Assembly (NCBI RefSeq): GCF_003612565.1 | Contig: NZ_RAZG01000040.1 | Span: forward strand, 1 to 37,245 | Length of the DNA: 37,245 nucleotides | Source of the DNA: Roseburia sp. 1XD42-69 | GTDB taxonomy: Bacteria; Bacillota; Clostridia; Lachnospirales; Lachnospiraceae | Direction of reading: 5' to 3' | Translations under genes and position numbers: made by a program | Notes under the pieces: generated by a model | Database searches by the model: none | Seen by the model: only the letters and a program-made list of their open reading frames with translations | Told to the model about the DNA's origin: nothing | In this document: in pieces, positions 7,958-15,889 of the stretch | How positions within the stretch are numbered: the stretch's first letter is position 1 | Layout of the letters: the number at the start of each line of letters is the position of its first letter

Positions 7958-9646
7958 ATGGCAAGGACAGTGGCAATAGGGGTACAGGATTTTGAAACCA
8001 TTGTTACCAACAATTATTTTTATATAGATAAAACAGATTTTATCCGGGAATGGTGGGAAAACGGGGACAGCGTAACGCTGATTACAAGACCTAGGCGTTT
8101 CGGGAAAACCTTGAATATGAATATGGTAGAAAAGTTTTTTTCCTTGGAATATGCCGGGAGAAGCGATTTGTTTGAAAACTTAAATATCTGGAAAGAGGAA
8201 AAATACAGAAAACTTCAGGGGACGTACCCTGTGATTTTCATGAGTTTTGCGGATGTGAAAGAAACTGAGTTTCCTTCTGCCCGGAAAGCTATCTGCCGTA
8301 ATATAAAAAGGCTATATAACAGACATGATTTTCTTCTGGAATCGGACTGTCTGAATGAAGACGAAAAGGATATGTATAAGAAAGTCGACCCGGAGATGGA
8401 GAATTATATTGCATCGGATTCCATAAGGGCTTTGGCGGATTATTTGCAGCGGTATTACGGGAAAAAGCCCATTATCCTTTTGGATGAGTATGATACGCCC
8501 ATGCAGGAAGCCTATGTCTACGGGTATTGGGAGGAAATGATATTATTTATCAGAAACCTGTTTAATTCCACTTTTAAGACAAACCCGTATCTGGAGCGAG
8601 CCATTATGACAGGGATTACAAGGGTGAGCAAAGAAAGCATTTTTTCTGACCTGAATAATCTGGAAGTGGTCACGGCAACTTCTGATAAATATGCGGATTT
8701 TTTTGGCTTTACGCAGAGAGAAGTGTCGGATGCCTTAAAGGAATTTGGCCTGGCAGACCGGGAAGAGGAAGTGAAACTCTGGTATGACGGTTTTATCTTT
8801 GGGGAAACGGCAGATATTTACAATCCCTGGTCGATTCTAAATTTTTTAGATAAAAAAAGGTTTTCCACCTACTGGGCCAACACCAGCAGCAACAGCCTGG
8901 TGGGGAAACTGATCCGGGAGGGAAGCAAGGACGTAAAAATCATTATGGAAAACCTCTTAAAAGGGGAGGTCCTCTGTACAAAAATAGACGAGCAGATTGT
9001 ATTTAACCAGCTTGACCACAACGAATATGCCATATGGAGCCTTTTACTTGCCAGCGGTTATTTGAAAGTAGAAGAATGTAACATGGATCCAGACCGGGAA
9101 AAAGACGAATATAAGCTGAGGCTTACCAACAATGAAGTAAAATATATGTTTGAGGATATGATAGAAGGATGGTTTAAAAATTATGCCCCGGCATACAATG
9201 ACTTTATTAAGGCGCTTTTGATGGATGATGTAAAGGCTATGAATTACTATATGAACAGGGTTGCCCTTGCTACTTTCAGCAAGTTTGATACGGGAAACAG
9301 GCCTTCGGAAACTGCGGAGCCGGAAAGGTTTTACCACGGATTTGTCCTGGGGCTTATGGTGGAGCTTAAGGACAGGTATGTGATTACCTCAAACCGGGAA
9401 AGCGGTTTTGGGCGTTATGATGTGATGATGAAGCCGAAGACAAATATGGACCATGCCATTATCATGGAGTTTAAAGTCCATGATGCAGAGGATGAGAAAA
9501 CCCTGAAAGAAACGGCGGAGGCAGCGCTTTTGCAGATAGAGGAAAAGAAATATGCGGCATCTCTTGAGACTGAGGGGATTCCCCCGGAGCGAATCAGAAA
9601 ATATGGCTTTGCCTTTCAGGGGAAAAATGTGTTGATTGGAGTATAG
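7958..9646 (+). CDS. AAA-ATPase / PD-(D/E)XK nuclease-like protein (DUF1703 type)
   Basis: 562 residues with the full family architecture. The N-terminal AAA-ATPase_like domain opens with VAIGVQDFETIVTNNYFYID and a P-loop-like TRPRRFGKT at about residues 43-51. ILLDEYDTPM near 170 is the Walker B region. The C-terminal PD-(D/E)XK-like domain has GRYDVMM near 485 and IMEFKV near 503, supplying the Asp and Glu-x-Lys of the nuclease motif. These proteins are abundant multicopy genes in gut Bacteroidetes and Firmicutes; their physiological role is unknown, with mobile or defence functions suggested. A decayed relative is at 1460-1806. Translation starts after AAAGGAG. It overlaps or nearly abuts the downstream GNAT gene. 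Confidence 0.85.
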   Translation: MARTVAIGVQDFETIVTNNYFYIDKTDFIREWWENGDSVTLITRPRRFGKTLNMNMVEKFFSLEYAGRSDLFENLNIWKEEKYRKLQGTYPVIFMSFADVKETEFPSARKAICRNIKRLYNRHDFLLESDCLNEDEKDMYKKVDPEMENYIASDSIRALADYLQRYYGKKPIILLDEYDTPMQEAYVYGYWEEMILFIRNLFNSTFKTNPYLERAIMTGITRVSKESIFSDLNNLEVVTATSDKYADFFGFTQREVSDALKEFGLADREEEVKLWYDGFIFGETADIYNPWSILNFLDKKRFSTYWANTSSNSLVGKLIREGSKDVKIIMENLLKGEVLCTKIDEQIVFNQLDHNEYAIWSLLLASGYLKVEECNMDPDREKDEYKLRLTNNEVKYMFEDMIEGWFKNYAPAYNDFIKALLMDDVKAMNYYMNRVALATFSKFDTGNRPSETAEPERFYHGFVLGLMVELKDRYVITSNRESGFGRYDVMMKPKTNMDHAIIMEFKVHDAEDEKTLKETAEAALLQIEEKKYAASLETEGIPPERIRKYGFAFQGKNVLIGV

Positions 9647-9659
9647 AAACGAAGAATTT

Positions 9660-10289
9660 ATGGATACAGAAAACCGAAATGATTATAAAATTTATCCCTT
9701 AAACTGGGAAGAAATAGAAAAACTATATCATACAAATATGCAGCAGGATTTTCCGGCACCTGAAATAAAACCTTTTGGCATGATTGAGGATTTACATCAG
9801 CGTGGGCTTAACAAAGTATATGGCCTTTTTGGAAAAGGGGAACGGGAATTATCCGCTTATGCCGTTTTTGAGGCGGCAAATGAAGGGAATGTCTGGCTTT
9901 TGGATTACTTTGCGGTAGAACGGAAAAAACGAAGCCTGGGACTTGGTTCTGTTTTTTTAACCCAGTTGAGGGATGTATTAAAAGAAACTACAGATACGGA
10001 GGCCGTATTTTTAGAGATAGAGCGGATTGACAAAGCCCCGGATGAAAAGCAGCGTCTGATTCGGGAGCGGAGAAAGAATTTTTATCTGAAAAACGGATTA
10101 ATAGAAACAAATGTTTTTACCGTGGCAGACGGAGGGTTGGATTACGAGATTCTTTGCCTTCCGGTTCAAAAACAGATCATGGGACAAGCTGCAGGGGAAA
10201 AGATGAAGCAGATTTATAAGACATTTTTTGAAGAAAATTCTTATGAGGTATATTTGAAAGAATGTAAAGGAGCAAATAATGATACTTGA
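9660..10289 (+). CDS. GNAT-like N-acetyltransferase
   Basis: About 210 residues. The central part (ERELSAYAVFEAANEGNVWLLDYFAV, then KRSLGLGSVFLTQLRDVL) fits GNAT strands 2-4 and the acetyl-CoA pyrophosphate loop, with LGLGS in place of the usual R/Q-x-x-G-x-G/A. FYLKNGLIETN is the typical late helix and strand 6. The substrate cannot be inferred. I chose ATG 9660; TTG 9636 is in frame eight codons upstream and would overlap the nuclease gene by 11 bases, but neither has a strong ribosome-binding site. The stop overlaps the start of the next GNAT gene, so the two are probably co-translated. Confidence 0.7.
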   Translation: MDTENRNDYKIYPLNWEEIEKLYHTNMQQDFPAPEIKPFGMIEDLHQRGLNKVYGLFGKGERELSAYAVFEAANEGNVWLLDYFAVERKKRSLGLGSVFLTQLRDVLKETTDTEAVFLEIERIDKAPDEKQRLIRERRKNFYLKNGLIETNVFTVADGGLDYEILCLPVQKQIMGQAAGEKMKQIYKTFFEENSYEVYLKECKGANNDT

Positions 10290-10791
10290 AACAGAGCGTT
10301 TATATTTCCGCAGGATGAACCAAAATGATTTCAAATCCCTATGCAAAATCCTGCAGGATGAGAAAACCATGTATGCCTATGAGGGAGCTTTTAGCGATGG
10401 AGAGGTACAGGAATGGCTGGACAGGCAGATTTCCCGTTATGAGAAATGGGGATTTGGCCTGTGGGCCATGGTTTTAAAGGAAAGGGATGAGGTGATTGGG
10501 CAGTGCGGCCTGACCATGCAGCCCTGGAAAGAGGAGGAAGTGCTTGAGGTGGGATATCTCCTCCAACGCAATTACTGGCATAAGGGCTATGCCACGGAAG
10601 CTGCCAGGGCCTGCAAAAAGTATGCCTTTGAAATTCTAAATGCAAAGGAAGTATGCTCCATTATCAGAGATACAAATGCGGCATCCCAAAAGGTGGCTGT
10701 CAGAAATGGCATGACGGTAAGAGACAGTTGGACGAAGCATTACCGGGGGGTGGACATGCTTCATTACCGCTATGTTGCCAAACGGGAATAA
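10279..10791 (+). CDS. RimJ/RimL-type GNAT N-acetyltransferase
   Basis: 170 residues with the order typical of the RimJ/RimL subfamily: N-terminal LETERLYFRRMNQNDF, central VIGQCGLTMQPW and VLEVGYLLQRNYWHKGYATEA (acetyl-CoA loop QRNYWHKGYATEA, about 93-105), then ICSIIRDTNAASQKVAVRNGM as the conserved Asn-x-x-S-x-x-V-x-x-x-x-G segment (read VCSII in the sequence). It may acetylate a protein N-terminus, a small amine or an antibiotic; no choice is possible here. A strong AAAGGAG site precedes the ATG, which overlaps the preceding GNAT gene by 11 bases. It converges on the PadR gene with only four bases between stops. Confidence 0.85.
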   Translation: MILETERLYFRRMNQNDFKSLCKILQDEKTMYAYEGAFSDGEVQEWLDRQISRYEKWGFGLWAMVLKERDEVIGQCGLTMQPWKEEEVLEVGYLLQRNYWHKGYATEAARACKKYAFEILNAKEVCSIIRDTNAASQKVAVRNGMTVRDSWTKHYRGVDMLHYRYVAKRE

Positions 10792-10795
10792 AGAT

Positions 10796-11101
10796 TTACC
10801 TCAACTGTTCCACGATTTCACAGAGTTCCTCCCAGGACTGCATTTTCCTATCTAACTCTCTTTCCCCCCCAGGAGAGAGTTTATAATATTTCCTTGCAGG
10901 GCCGCCGGACACCTCCCCCTGGTACTGCACGGCAAATCCCTCTTTTTTCAGTCTGCGCAAAATGGCATAAAAGGTGCTTTCATTTACGTCCGGAAACAGC
11001 AGGTTCATTTCTTTCATCAATTCATATCCATAGTAATCTTTTTTTGCTAATTTCAGCAGAAGGCACATTTCAAGAATCCCTTTTTTAATTTGAGCGTCCA
11101 T
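10796..11101 (-). CDS. PadR family transcriptional regulator (module 1)
   Basis: 101 residues forming one PadR winged helix: KGILEMCLLLKLAKKDYYGYELMKEM, then VNESTFYAILRRLKKEGFAVQY as the recognition helix and GGPARKYYKLSPGGEREL as the wing. PadR proteins usually repress membrane-protein or efflux genes next to them. This one is the second gene of an operon with a HAAS-type membrane protein; its ATG lies inside the 3' end of that gene (17-base overlap) with GGGAGGT upstream. The operator is probably the perfect 8-bp inverted repeat at 11876-11902. A second, independent PadR module is at 22817-25151. Confidence 0.9.
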   Translation of the reverse strand: MDAQIKKGILEMCLLLKLAKKDYYGYELMKEMNLLFPDVNESTFYAILRRLKKEGFAVQYQGEVSGGPARKYYKLSPGGERELDRKMQSWEELCEIVEQLR

Positions 11102-11858
11102 GTCCCACCTCCCTTTCCAGGATGAAAAAAGATATAAGGGCTGCAGCCAGGGAAATGAAGTATGGTATCATAAAAAACGGATATTGGTAGAACACTGGTA
11201 TATCCATATTGCCCAGGTATCGGTTGTATCCGATAAGGCTTAAAAAAATCCCCGTGATTTGAAGCAGTGTAAAATAGGACTGAAACTGCCCCCGTACAAT
11301 TTTAATCAGGGAGCTTCCCATTCCCAGCAGGCAGAGCAGGGAAGAGCCCCAGTAGAGGCCGTCGCTCCAGGGAAAATAGCCTGCCAGATATGCTTCCGGG
11401 AAGATAAAAAGCAGGATCAGCTGTACAGCAAGGGCGGTAAAAAACAGGCAGAGCTGTTTTCTCAGCAGTTTTTTCCGGTCATAGTTATAGCAGGAATCCC
11501 AAAGGCAGTTGATTCCCAGCACAAGCCACAGAAGAACTGCCCCGGGGACGATAACCCCAAAGGGAAGCATAAAGGAAGCTGCGAAAGGTAAGGAGTAGCC
11601 CGTATATCCTATCCAAAAAAGCAGGCTGAAAAAGATAAAAGAGATGGCGCAAAGGATGGCAAGGATGAGCCGGAAATTCTTTTCCGGCGCAATGTCTCTG
11701 GCAAATTCCCGGTATGTGCCAAACTTTGGACTGTGGCCTGTGTTTTCTTCCTCCCGCAGAAATCCTTCTGTATCTGTGAGAAGCTCCCGCAGAGAGGAGG
11801 CGGGAAGTTTAAAGATTAGTCTTTTTTGCAGTTTTAGCAGATATTGGTTTCGGTCCAT
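11085..11858 (-). CDS. HAAS/DUF1700-like multispanning membrane protein
   Basis: 257 residues. The soluble N-terminus (MDRNQYLLKLQKRLIFKLPASSLRELLTDTEGFLREE) matches the helical HAAS domain that precedes membrane regions in DUF1700-type proteins. About six hydrophobic segments follow, starting at residue 60 (FRLILAILCAISFIFFSLLF). HAAS proteins are regularly encoded with PadR regulators, as here. The role is unknown, plausibly envelope-stress sensing. It leads the operon, whereas PadR is usually first. GGAGG lies just upstream of the start. Confidence 0.75.
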   Translation of the reverse strand: MDRNQYLLKLQKRLIFKLPASSLRELLTDTEGFLREEENTGHSPKFGTYREFARDIAPEKNFRLILAILCAISFIFFSLLFWIGYTGYSLPFAASFMLPFGVIVPGAVLLWLVLGINCLWDSCYNYDRKKLLRKQLCLFFTALAVQLILLFIFPEAYLAGYFPWSDGLYWGSSLLCLLGMGSSLIKIVRGQFQSYFTLLQITGIFLSLIGYNRYLGNMDIPVFYQYPFFMIPYFISLAAALISFFILEREVGHGRSN

Positions 11859-11875
11859 GTGAAATCCTCCTTTTT

Positions 11876-11932
11876 TAGTACAACGTAGTATTTGTTGTAC
11901 TAATATTACACCAACTACTGTTTAAAAATCAA
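11876..11932 (-). promoter_or_regulatory. promoter and PadR operator of module 1
   Basis: On the minus strand TTGATT (11927-11932), an 18-base spacer and TAATAT (11903-11908). Immediately downstream is a perfect inverted repeat, TAGTACAA (11876-11883) and TTGTACTA (11895-11902), spaced by 11 bases. It covers the predicted transcription start, ideal for repression by the PadR protein of the same operon. Confidence 0.7.
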
Positions 11933-11991
11933 TAGTTTTTTGAATAGTAGAAAGAAAAGATAGAAATTCGTAAGGTTTTTCACAATTTGAG

Positions 11992-13833
11992 TTATTTTTG
12001 AAAATAAAAGACTTTGCCTACGGGGCGAAAAGGCAGCCTGTTTCCTTTTGGAATCAGGAAAGCATGTTCCCGTTTCACTTTTAGATTGTCTTCAATATAG
12101 CCGTCTGTAATAATTAAAACCGGCCCTTTTCCCGGAAAGTCTTTTGCTTTTTCCAGCAAATCAATGCCCGGCTGTAAAACGGTGCCGCCCCGGCCGGTGA
12201 CTTTTACCCTACCGGCAATATCATCCGGGGACATATACCCTGCGTCTGTGGCATCTGCGTCGCAGAATACCACTCTCACAAAGGGCACGTCTTTTGACAC
12301 TGCATAGCTTGCAATGGCTCCTAAGGCCAGGCCAAGCTGTTTTTGGGACATGGAGCCGGAGGTGTCCAAAACCACTCCAAAGGTTCTGCTCTCTAAATCT
12401 TTTTCTAAAAAGGCGTAGCTGGGCCTTGGGATATCCGGGGTCGCGCCCTGCCTGCGGCTTGGCCTTGCGTAAGTCCGGTGTTTTTCCATAGGGGGAAACA
12501 TGTGGTCAAACCATTTTGCCAGTTCCACTTCCCAGGGAATAGGCGGGGTAGACAGTGCCCGTATTTCCTCCACAAGCCCTGCAGGGAGATACCCTCTCTG
12601 ATTTGTTATGTGGAAATCCAGCCCTTCTTTCAAAGCATTTTTTAAAAATTCATCCAGGCTTACCCCTTTGCCTGCGTTTTCAAACCTGGGTGTGCCGTTT
12701 CCGAAAATGTCTCCGTGTCCATATCCCCGGAAGGTGGCATTTTTTTTAAACTTCCTCATTTCTTTTACAATTTTATCGTAAATGGATTCTGCAGAAAGGT
12801 TCTTAAGCTCCTTGTCATAGAGAAGCCCTTCTCTTGGCATGGCTCCGATTTTCATTTCCATGAGCCAGCCGTTGATCACATAGTCGCAGGCAATGTTCCA
12901 CAGATAAGGGTCCCGTCCCTGGCACCGCTTGTGGTGTTCCAGCCCTGCATGTAAATATTCGTGAGCCAGGACAAATTTCCATTCCTCCTCCGAAAACCCG
13001 CAGGCGGGATTGGCGTAGATTTCCCCTAAAACCGGGTCCACGGCGGCAATGTGTATCTCATATCGTTTACAAATTTCCCACTCTTCCACAATTTTAAAGG
13101 AAGATGCCATTCCCCCTAACAGGGGGTAGTGGGCCAAAAACCACTGGGCGGCTTTTTTTACCGGGGTATCTTTGCCGGGATTTATCCCATGCCCTCCTGC
13201 ATCACTGACCACGGAAGTGACAGAGTGGGTGATGGCGTAGGAAAAAGCGGCGGCGTATGTATTGCTCTCCCCGCTTTTATAATACAGAGGATGTTCCAAA
13301 TCAATCATATCTCCCCGGCGGGGGGAGTTGGTTCCGTAAGTCTGCCTTATGGTTTCCCCTTCGGTTTCCAACAGGTGGCTGTATATTTTCCTCTCATCAT
13401 TCAGCCGGATGGTATACTCATTTCTTGGCTCTTCAAAAACAGAATCCCCGAATTGAATGTCTGCTAAAAACCGGGTGATGTAAAGGTCACAGGCCTTGTT
13501 CCAGACCAGGGGATTAAAATCTTCCTTCCCATGAAAGGGCATAGTTTGGGCATCAAAATGCCCAAAGGCCAGATGTAAAAGACAGTGGGCGATGACATAG
13601 GCCCATTGCCCGGGGGAAAGTTTTGCCTGGGTATTGACGTAGACGTCGCCGTATTTTGTCACACAGGCCGCGCTTTCCCCGGAGGAGAGATGGGCCTTCT
13701 TAATATAGATATCCCCTTTTAACCTGCCCAGCAGAATGTGCTGCTCAAATATCTGGAATCCCGATAAAAAGCGTGCTTCTCCCGGAGGAATGTCTTTTTC
13801 ATCTGTGTAATAATTTTTATGTAAATAAGCCAT
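11992..13833 (-). CDS. VWA-domain protein with tandem metallopeptidase-like domains (DUF2201 type)
   Basis: 613 residues with three parts. Residues of about 20-130 and 230-330 are two copies of a metallopeptidase-like domain. The second has a complete zinc-binding HEYLH (291-295) in EWKFVLAHEYLHAGLEHH and then LWNIACDYVINGWL. The first has the same frame, QWAYVIAHCLLHLAFGHF and WNKACDLYITRFL, but HCLLH (83-87) lacks the catalytic Glu. The C-terminus is a VWA domain with an intact MIDAS, DTSGSMS (490-496). Proteins of this kind are partners of MoxR ATPases and may act in metal-dependent assembly or proteolysis. The moxR gene is directly upstream, 22 bases away. The start at 13831-13833 is supported by AAGGAG; a longer frame overlaps moxR and is unlikely. 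Confidence 0.85.
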   Translation of the reverse strand: MAYLHKNYYTDEKDIPPGEARFLSGFQIFEQHILLGRLKGDIYIKKAHLSSGESAACVTKYGDVYVNTQAKLSPGQWAYVIAHCLLHLAFGHFDAQTMPFHGKEDFNPLVWNKACDLYITRFLADIQFGDSVFEEPRNEYTIRLNDERKIYSHLLETEGETIRQTYGTNSPRRGDMIDLEHPLYYKSGESNTYAAAFSYAITHSVTSVVSDAGGHGINPGKDTPVKKAAQWFLAHYPLLGGMASSFKIVEEWEICKRYEIHIAAVDPVLGEIYANPACGFSEEEWKFVLAHEYLHAGLEHHKRCQGRDPYLWNIACDYVINGWLMEMKIGAMPREGLLYDKELKNLSAESIYDKIVKEMRKFKKNATFRGYGHGDIFGNGTPRFENAGKGVSLDEFLKNALKEGLDFHITNQRGYLPAGLVEEIRALSTPPIPWEVELAKWFDHMFPPMEKHRTYARPSRRQGATPDIPRPSYAFLEKDLESRTFGVVLDTSGSMSQKQLGLALGAIASYAVSKDVPFVRVVFCDADATDAGYMSPDDIAGRVKVTGRGGTVLQPGIDLLEKAKDFPGKGPVLIITDGYIEDNLKVKREHAFLIPKGNRLPFRPVGKVFYFQK

Positions 13834-13855
13834 GTTTTTCTCCTTTTTCCAAAAT

Positions 13856-14917
13856 CTACAGGGTGTCCACCAGCCTTGGCAAATCTCTGATGATTTCCAC
13901 CATAAACCAGTCGGGGAGAGTTTCTTCTTCATCTGAGGCCACTGTCATCTGGGCAATTTCAAAATTAATAACGGAAAGCTCTTTTATCATTGCTTTTGCC
14001 CGGTAGACAAAGTGTATAGTGCCCTTTGGGAGGTCCTGTTTGCTTTTGGGAAGCTCTGTAAGCAGCCTTCCCCGGAAGGACTGGGCAAGGAAATAAAGCA
14101 AATCCCGGTCTTCCGGTTTCTTTGGCCATTTTGCCTCCTGGGCAATAATGTCATCCAAAAGGTGGGAATTTTTAATATTTTTCGTGTAGGCCAAAAACAT
14201 CCCCGCATGGGAGGGAGTTAAACATGCATAGGAAATCATGCGCAGAACTTCCGCCGGGATATCTTTTTTCCCTGCGTGGTATTCTGTCAGGGCATCGCTT
14301 AACATATGCCAGGACCTTGGGGTGGAAAATGGCTCTTCCGTCTTTGGAGGCTCTGAAAAAAGATGGTCAGGCCGCTGGGAAATATAATCCGTCACCCAGG
14401 GATGCAGCCCCACACCTTTCGCCCATTTGATCCACTGTCTGGCATCGGCTTTCATCTGCACGTGGAACATGCGGTTAATCAGGGCGGAGGACATGGTTTT
14501 TACAATGGCGCTGTCCTCTGCCCGGTTTCCTGCCCCCACCACAATACTGCCCTCCGGCAGATGGTATTCCCCGATTCTTCTCTCATGAATCAGGCTGTAA
14601 AATGCTTTCTGCACCTCCTGGGAGCAGGCGTTTAACTCATCTAAAAACAGCACGTAGGGTTCTTTTCTTGCAATCATTTTCGGGGGGAGAAATTCGGAAG
14701 TCTCCCCGTTTATTCTGGGGATGCCGATAATATCCTCCGGCGCCAACTGGCTTCCCAAAAGGGATACGCAGGGAAGCCCCACTTCCCGGGCAAATTTTTC
14801 CACAAGGGCGGATTTCCCGATGCCCGGCGCTCCCCAGATGAAAACAGGCCGGATGGGCGCTACATTTAACAATATTTCCAACAGGTCATTTTGTGTCACT
14901 GTAATAGGTAAATTCAT
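13856..14917 (-). CDS. MoxR-family AAA+ ATPase
   Basis: 353 residues. Walker A is GAPGIGKSA at about 29-37, Walker B is VLFLDELNA near 88-96, sensor-1 is VVGAGNRAED near 128-137, and the arginine-finger region follows at SALINRMFHV. This is the AAA_5/MoxR type that remodels or activates partner proteins, generally with a VWA-domain partner encoded next door; here that partner follows after 22 bases. The start is preceded by AGAAAGGA. No strong promoter is evident directly upstream; the nearest is the leftward promoter at 15209-15237, with a small ORF and an intrinsic terminator in between. Confidence 0.88.
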   Translation of the reverse strand: MNLPITVTQNDLLEILLNVAPIRPVFIWGAPGIGKSALVEKFAREVGLPCVSLLGSQLAPEDIIGIPRINGETSEFLPPKMIARKEPYVLFLDELNACSQEVQKAFYSLIHERRIGEYHLPEGSIVVGAGNRAEDSAIVKTMSSALINRMFHVQMKADARQWIKWAKGVGLHPWVTDYISQRPDHLFSEPPKTEEPFSTPRSWHMLSDALTEYHAGKKDIPAEVLRMISYACLTPSHAGMFLAYTKNIKNSHLLDDIIAQEAKWPKKPEDRDLLYFLAQSFRGRLLTELPKSKQDLPKGTIHFVYRAKAMIKELSVINFEIAQMTVASDEEETLPDWFMVEIIRDLPRLVDTL

Positions 14918-14995
14918 ATAAATCCTTTCTCACAAAACGGCACAGTCCTCTTTTTATATTGGCACAGCATGGTATTATGTGCTTTTTTGGCTATG

Positions 14996-15018
14996 AAAAA
15001 ACAGCAGCGAAGAGCTGC
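14996..15018 (-). terminator. intrinsic terminator in the moxR leader
   Basis: Read leftward, GCAGC-TCTTC-GCTGC is followed by TG and six T (plus-strand A run 14996-15001). A second hairpin, ATGCC-GAAA-GGCAT, lies just upstream of it near 15026-15039. It is about 80 bases before the moxR start codon and after the 24-codon ORF, the geometry of an attenuator. Confidence 0.65.
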
Positions 15019-15069
15019 ATAGAGATGCCTTTCGGCATAGATAATAAATGAAAATAAATAAACCAAATT

Positions 15070-15144
15070 TTAATTAGCCGTAAAAGAGGCCCTGCACCTG
15101 ATATTTAGTTGTCTTTTTCCTGAATGAAACATTTGCTTTGTCAT
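15070..15144 (-). CDS. possible 24-residue leader peptide
   Basis: ATG at 15142-15144 is preceded seven bases upstream by a perfect GGAGG. It encodes MTKQMFHSGKRQLNIRCRAS followed by FTAN and a stop. It lies between the leftward promoter (15209-15237) and the terminator at 14996-15018, ahead of moxR. The peptide is basic with no recognised family. It may be a leader peptide controlling the terminator, a small independent product, or chance; the strong ribosome-binding site and position are the only arguments. Confidence 0.35.
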   Translation of the reverse strand: MTKQMFHSGKRQLNIRCRASFTAN

Positions 15145-15208
15145 AATTGACCTCCTTTCGTGCTGGTTAAAAAGTTACGGGCTGCCAGAGAACATCTGAC
15201 TGAAACTT

Positions 15209-15237
15209 TATATCGGACAGTTGCAGAGGATTGTTAA
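15209..15237 (-). promoter_or_regulatory. leftward promoter toward the small ORF and moxR
   Basis: On the minus strand TTAACA (15232-15237), a 17-base spacer and GATATA (15209-15214). The operator dyad at 15238-15254 abuts the upstream edge of the -35 box, a position typical of a site from which a bound regulator activates. Confidence 0.45.
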
Positions 15238-15254
15238 CCCCTTAAAATAAGGGG
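15238..15254. promoter_or_regulatory. operator 1 of the XRE/HipA-like module
   Basis: CCCCTTAAAATAAGGGG, a near-perfect 17-bp dyad with 7-base arms. Its core is the exact reverse complement of operator 2, so both are the same binding site. The centres are about 33 bp apart, three helical turns, allowing cooperative binding. The likely ligand is the XRE regulator encoded at 15338. Confidence 0.7.
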
Positions 15255-15263
15255 AAAAATATA

Positions 15264-15292
15264 TTGACGGACCCTTATTTTAAGGGTATACT
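15264..15292 (+). promoter_or_regulatory. rightward promoter of the XRE/HipA-like operon with operator 2
   Basis: TTGACG (15264-15269), a 17-base spacer and TATACT (15287-15292). The spacer is filled by the 15-bp dyad CCCTTATTTTAAGGG (15272-15286), ending exactly at the -10 box. Binding there would exclude RNA polymerase, so autorepression is expected. Confidence 0.8.
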
Positions 15293-15337
15293 AATACCGT
15301 AGCAGAAATATACTGTTTTTATGAATGGAGGGGTAAC

Positions 15338-15886
15338 TTGGAACAGAAATTATTTGCCATTTCGAATGTATTGTGTGGAAAAGACATAAAAGCTATACGA
15401 AAAAATTTGAAATTGACCCAGGCGGAGTTTGCCCAGCTCTGTAATGTTTCCGTGAAAACCATTGAACGATGGGAGGGCAGCGATAAAGAAATTACAGGAC
15501 CAATTGTGACATTGATGAAAGTTCTGAGAGAATACCCCCAGATCAGGGAGGAATTGGAGATACCTGCCAGGGCATATCAAATGCGTTTGTGGTATATGCA
15601 TGAGGATGAGATTTGCACTATAATTGATGTGGAGGAGCGGAAGAGGCTGGTAAAAGTATATAATTATACGAAAGATTATATTTTCAGGGCTTTTGGCAGA
15701 GAGGAAAGACCCACATTTGATCAGTATGAAGAGTTTTTGGAGAGCCGTTGCTTTCCCAGAAGCCGTGACAAAATGAAACTTATTTTGAGAGAACTTGACC
15801 TGCCTTTTTATGAACCGTTAATGATCATAGAAAAAACCCAGGGCAGGATGGCGGAAGATAATTTCTGGATAAAAATAGAGAGGTGA
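15338..15886 (+). CDS. XRE-type regulator fused to a HipA-module-associated domain
   Basis: 182 residues. A Cro/C1-like HTH occupies about 14-70, with TQAEFAQLCNVSVKTIERWE as its core. The C-terminal half (MRLWYMHEDEICTIIDVEER, NYTKDYIFRAFG, then YEEFLESRCFPRSRDKMKL and IIEKTQGRMAEDNFWI) is a distinct domain I cannot name. It resembles segments seen beside clostridial HipA-like kinases and may be the equivalent of the detached N-lobe (HipS-like) of split HipA systems. Translation starts at TTG 15338 after GGAGGGG; the ATG at 15321 is out of frame. The kinase gene follows after three bases. Dyads in its promoter suggest autoregulation. Confidence 0.78.
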   Translation: MEQKLFAISNVLCGKDIKAIRKNLKLTQAEFAQLCNVSVKTIERWEGSDKEITGPIVTLMKVLREYPQIREELEIPARAYQMRLWYMHEDEICTIIDVEERKRLVKVYNYTKDYIFRAFGREERPTFDQYEEFLESRCFPRSRDKMKLILRELDLPFYEPLMIIEKTQGRMAEDNFWIKIER

Positions 15887-15889
15887 GGT

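Noticed and set aside
13834-13932. N-terminal extension of the VWA metallopeptidase
   Set aside because: Overlaps the moxR 3' end and has an atypical Trp-rich composition; the internal ATG has AAGGAG.
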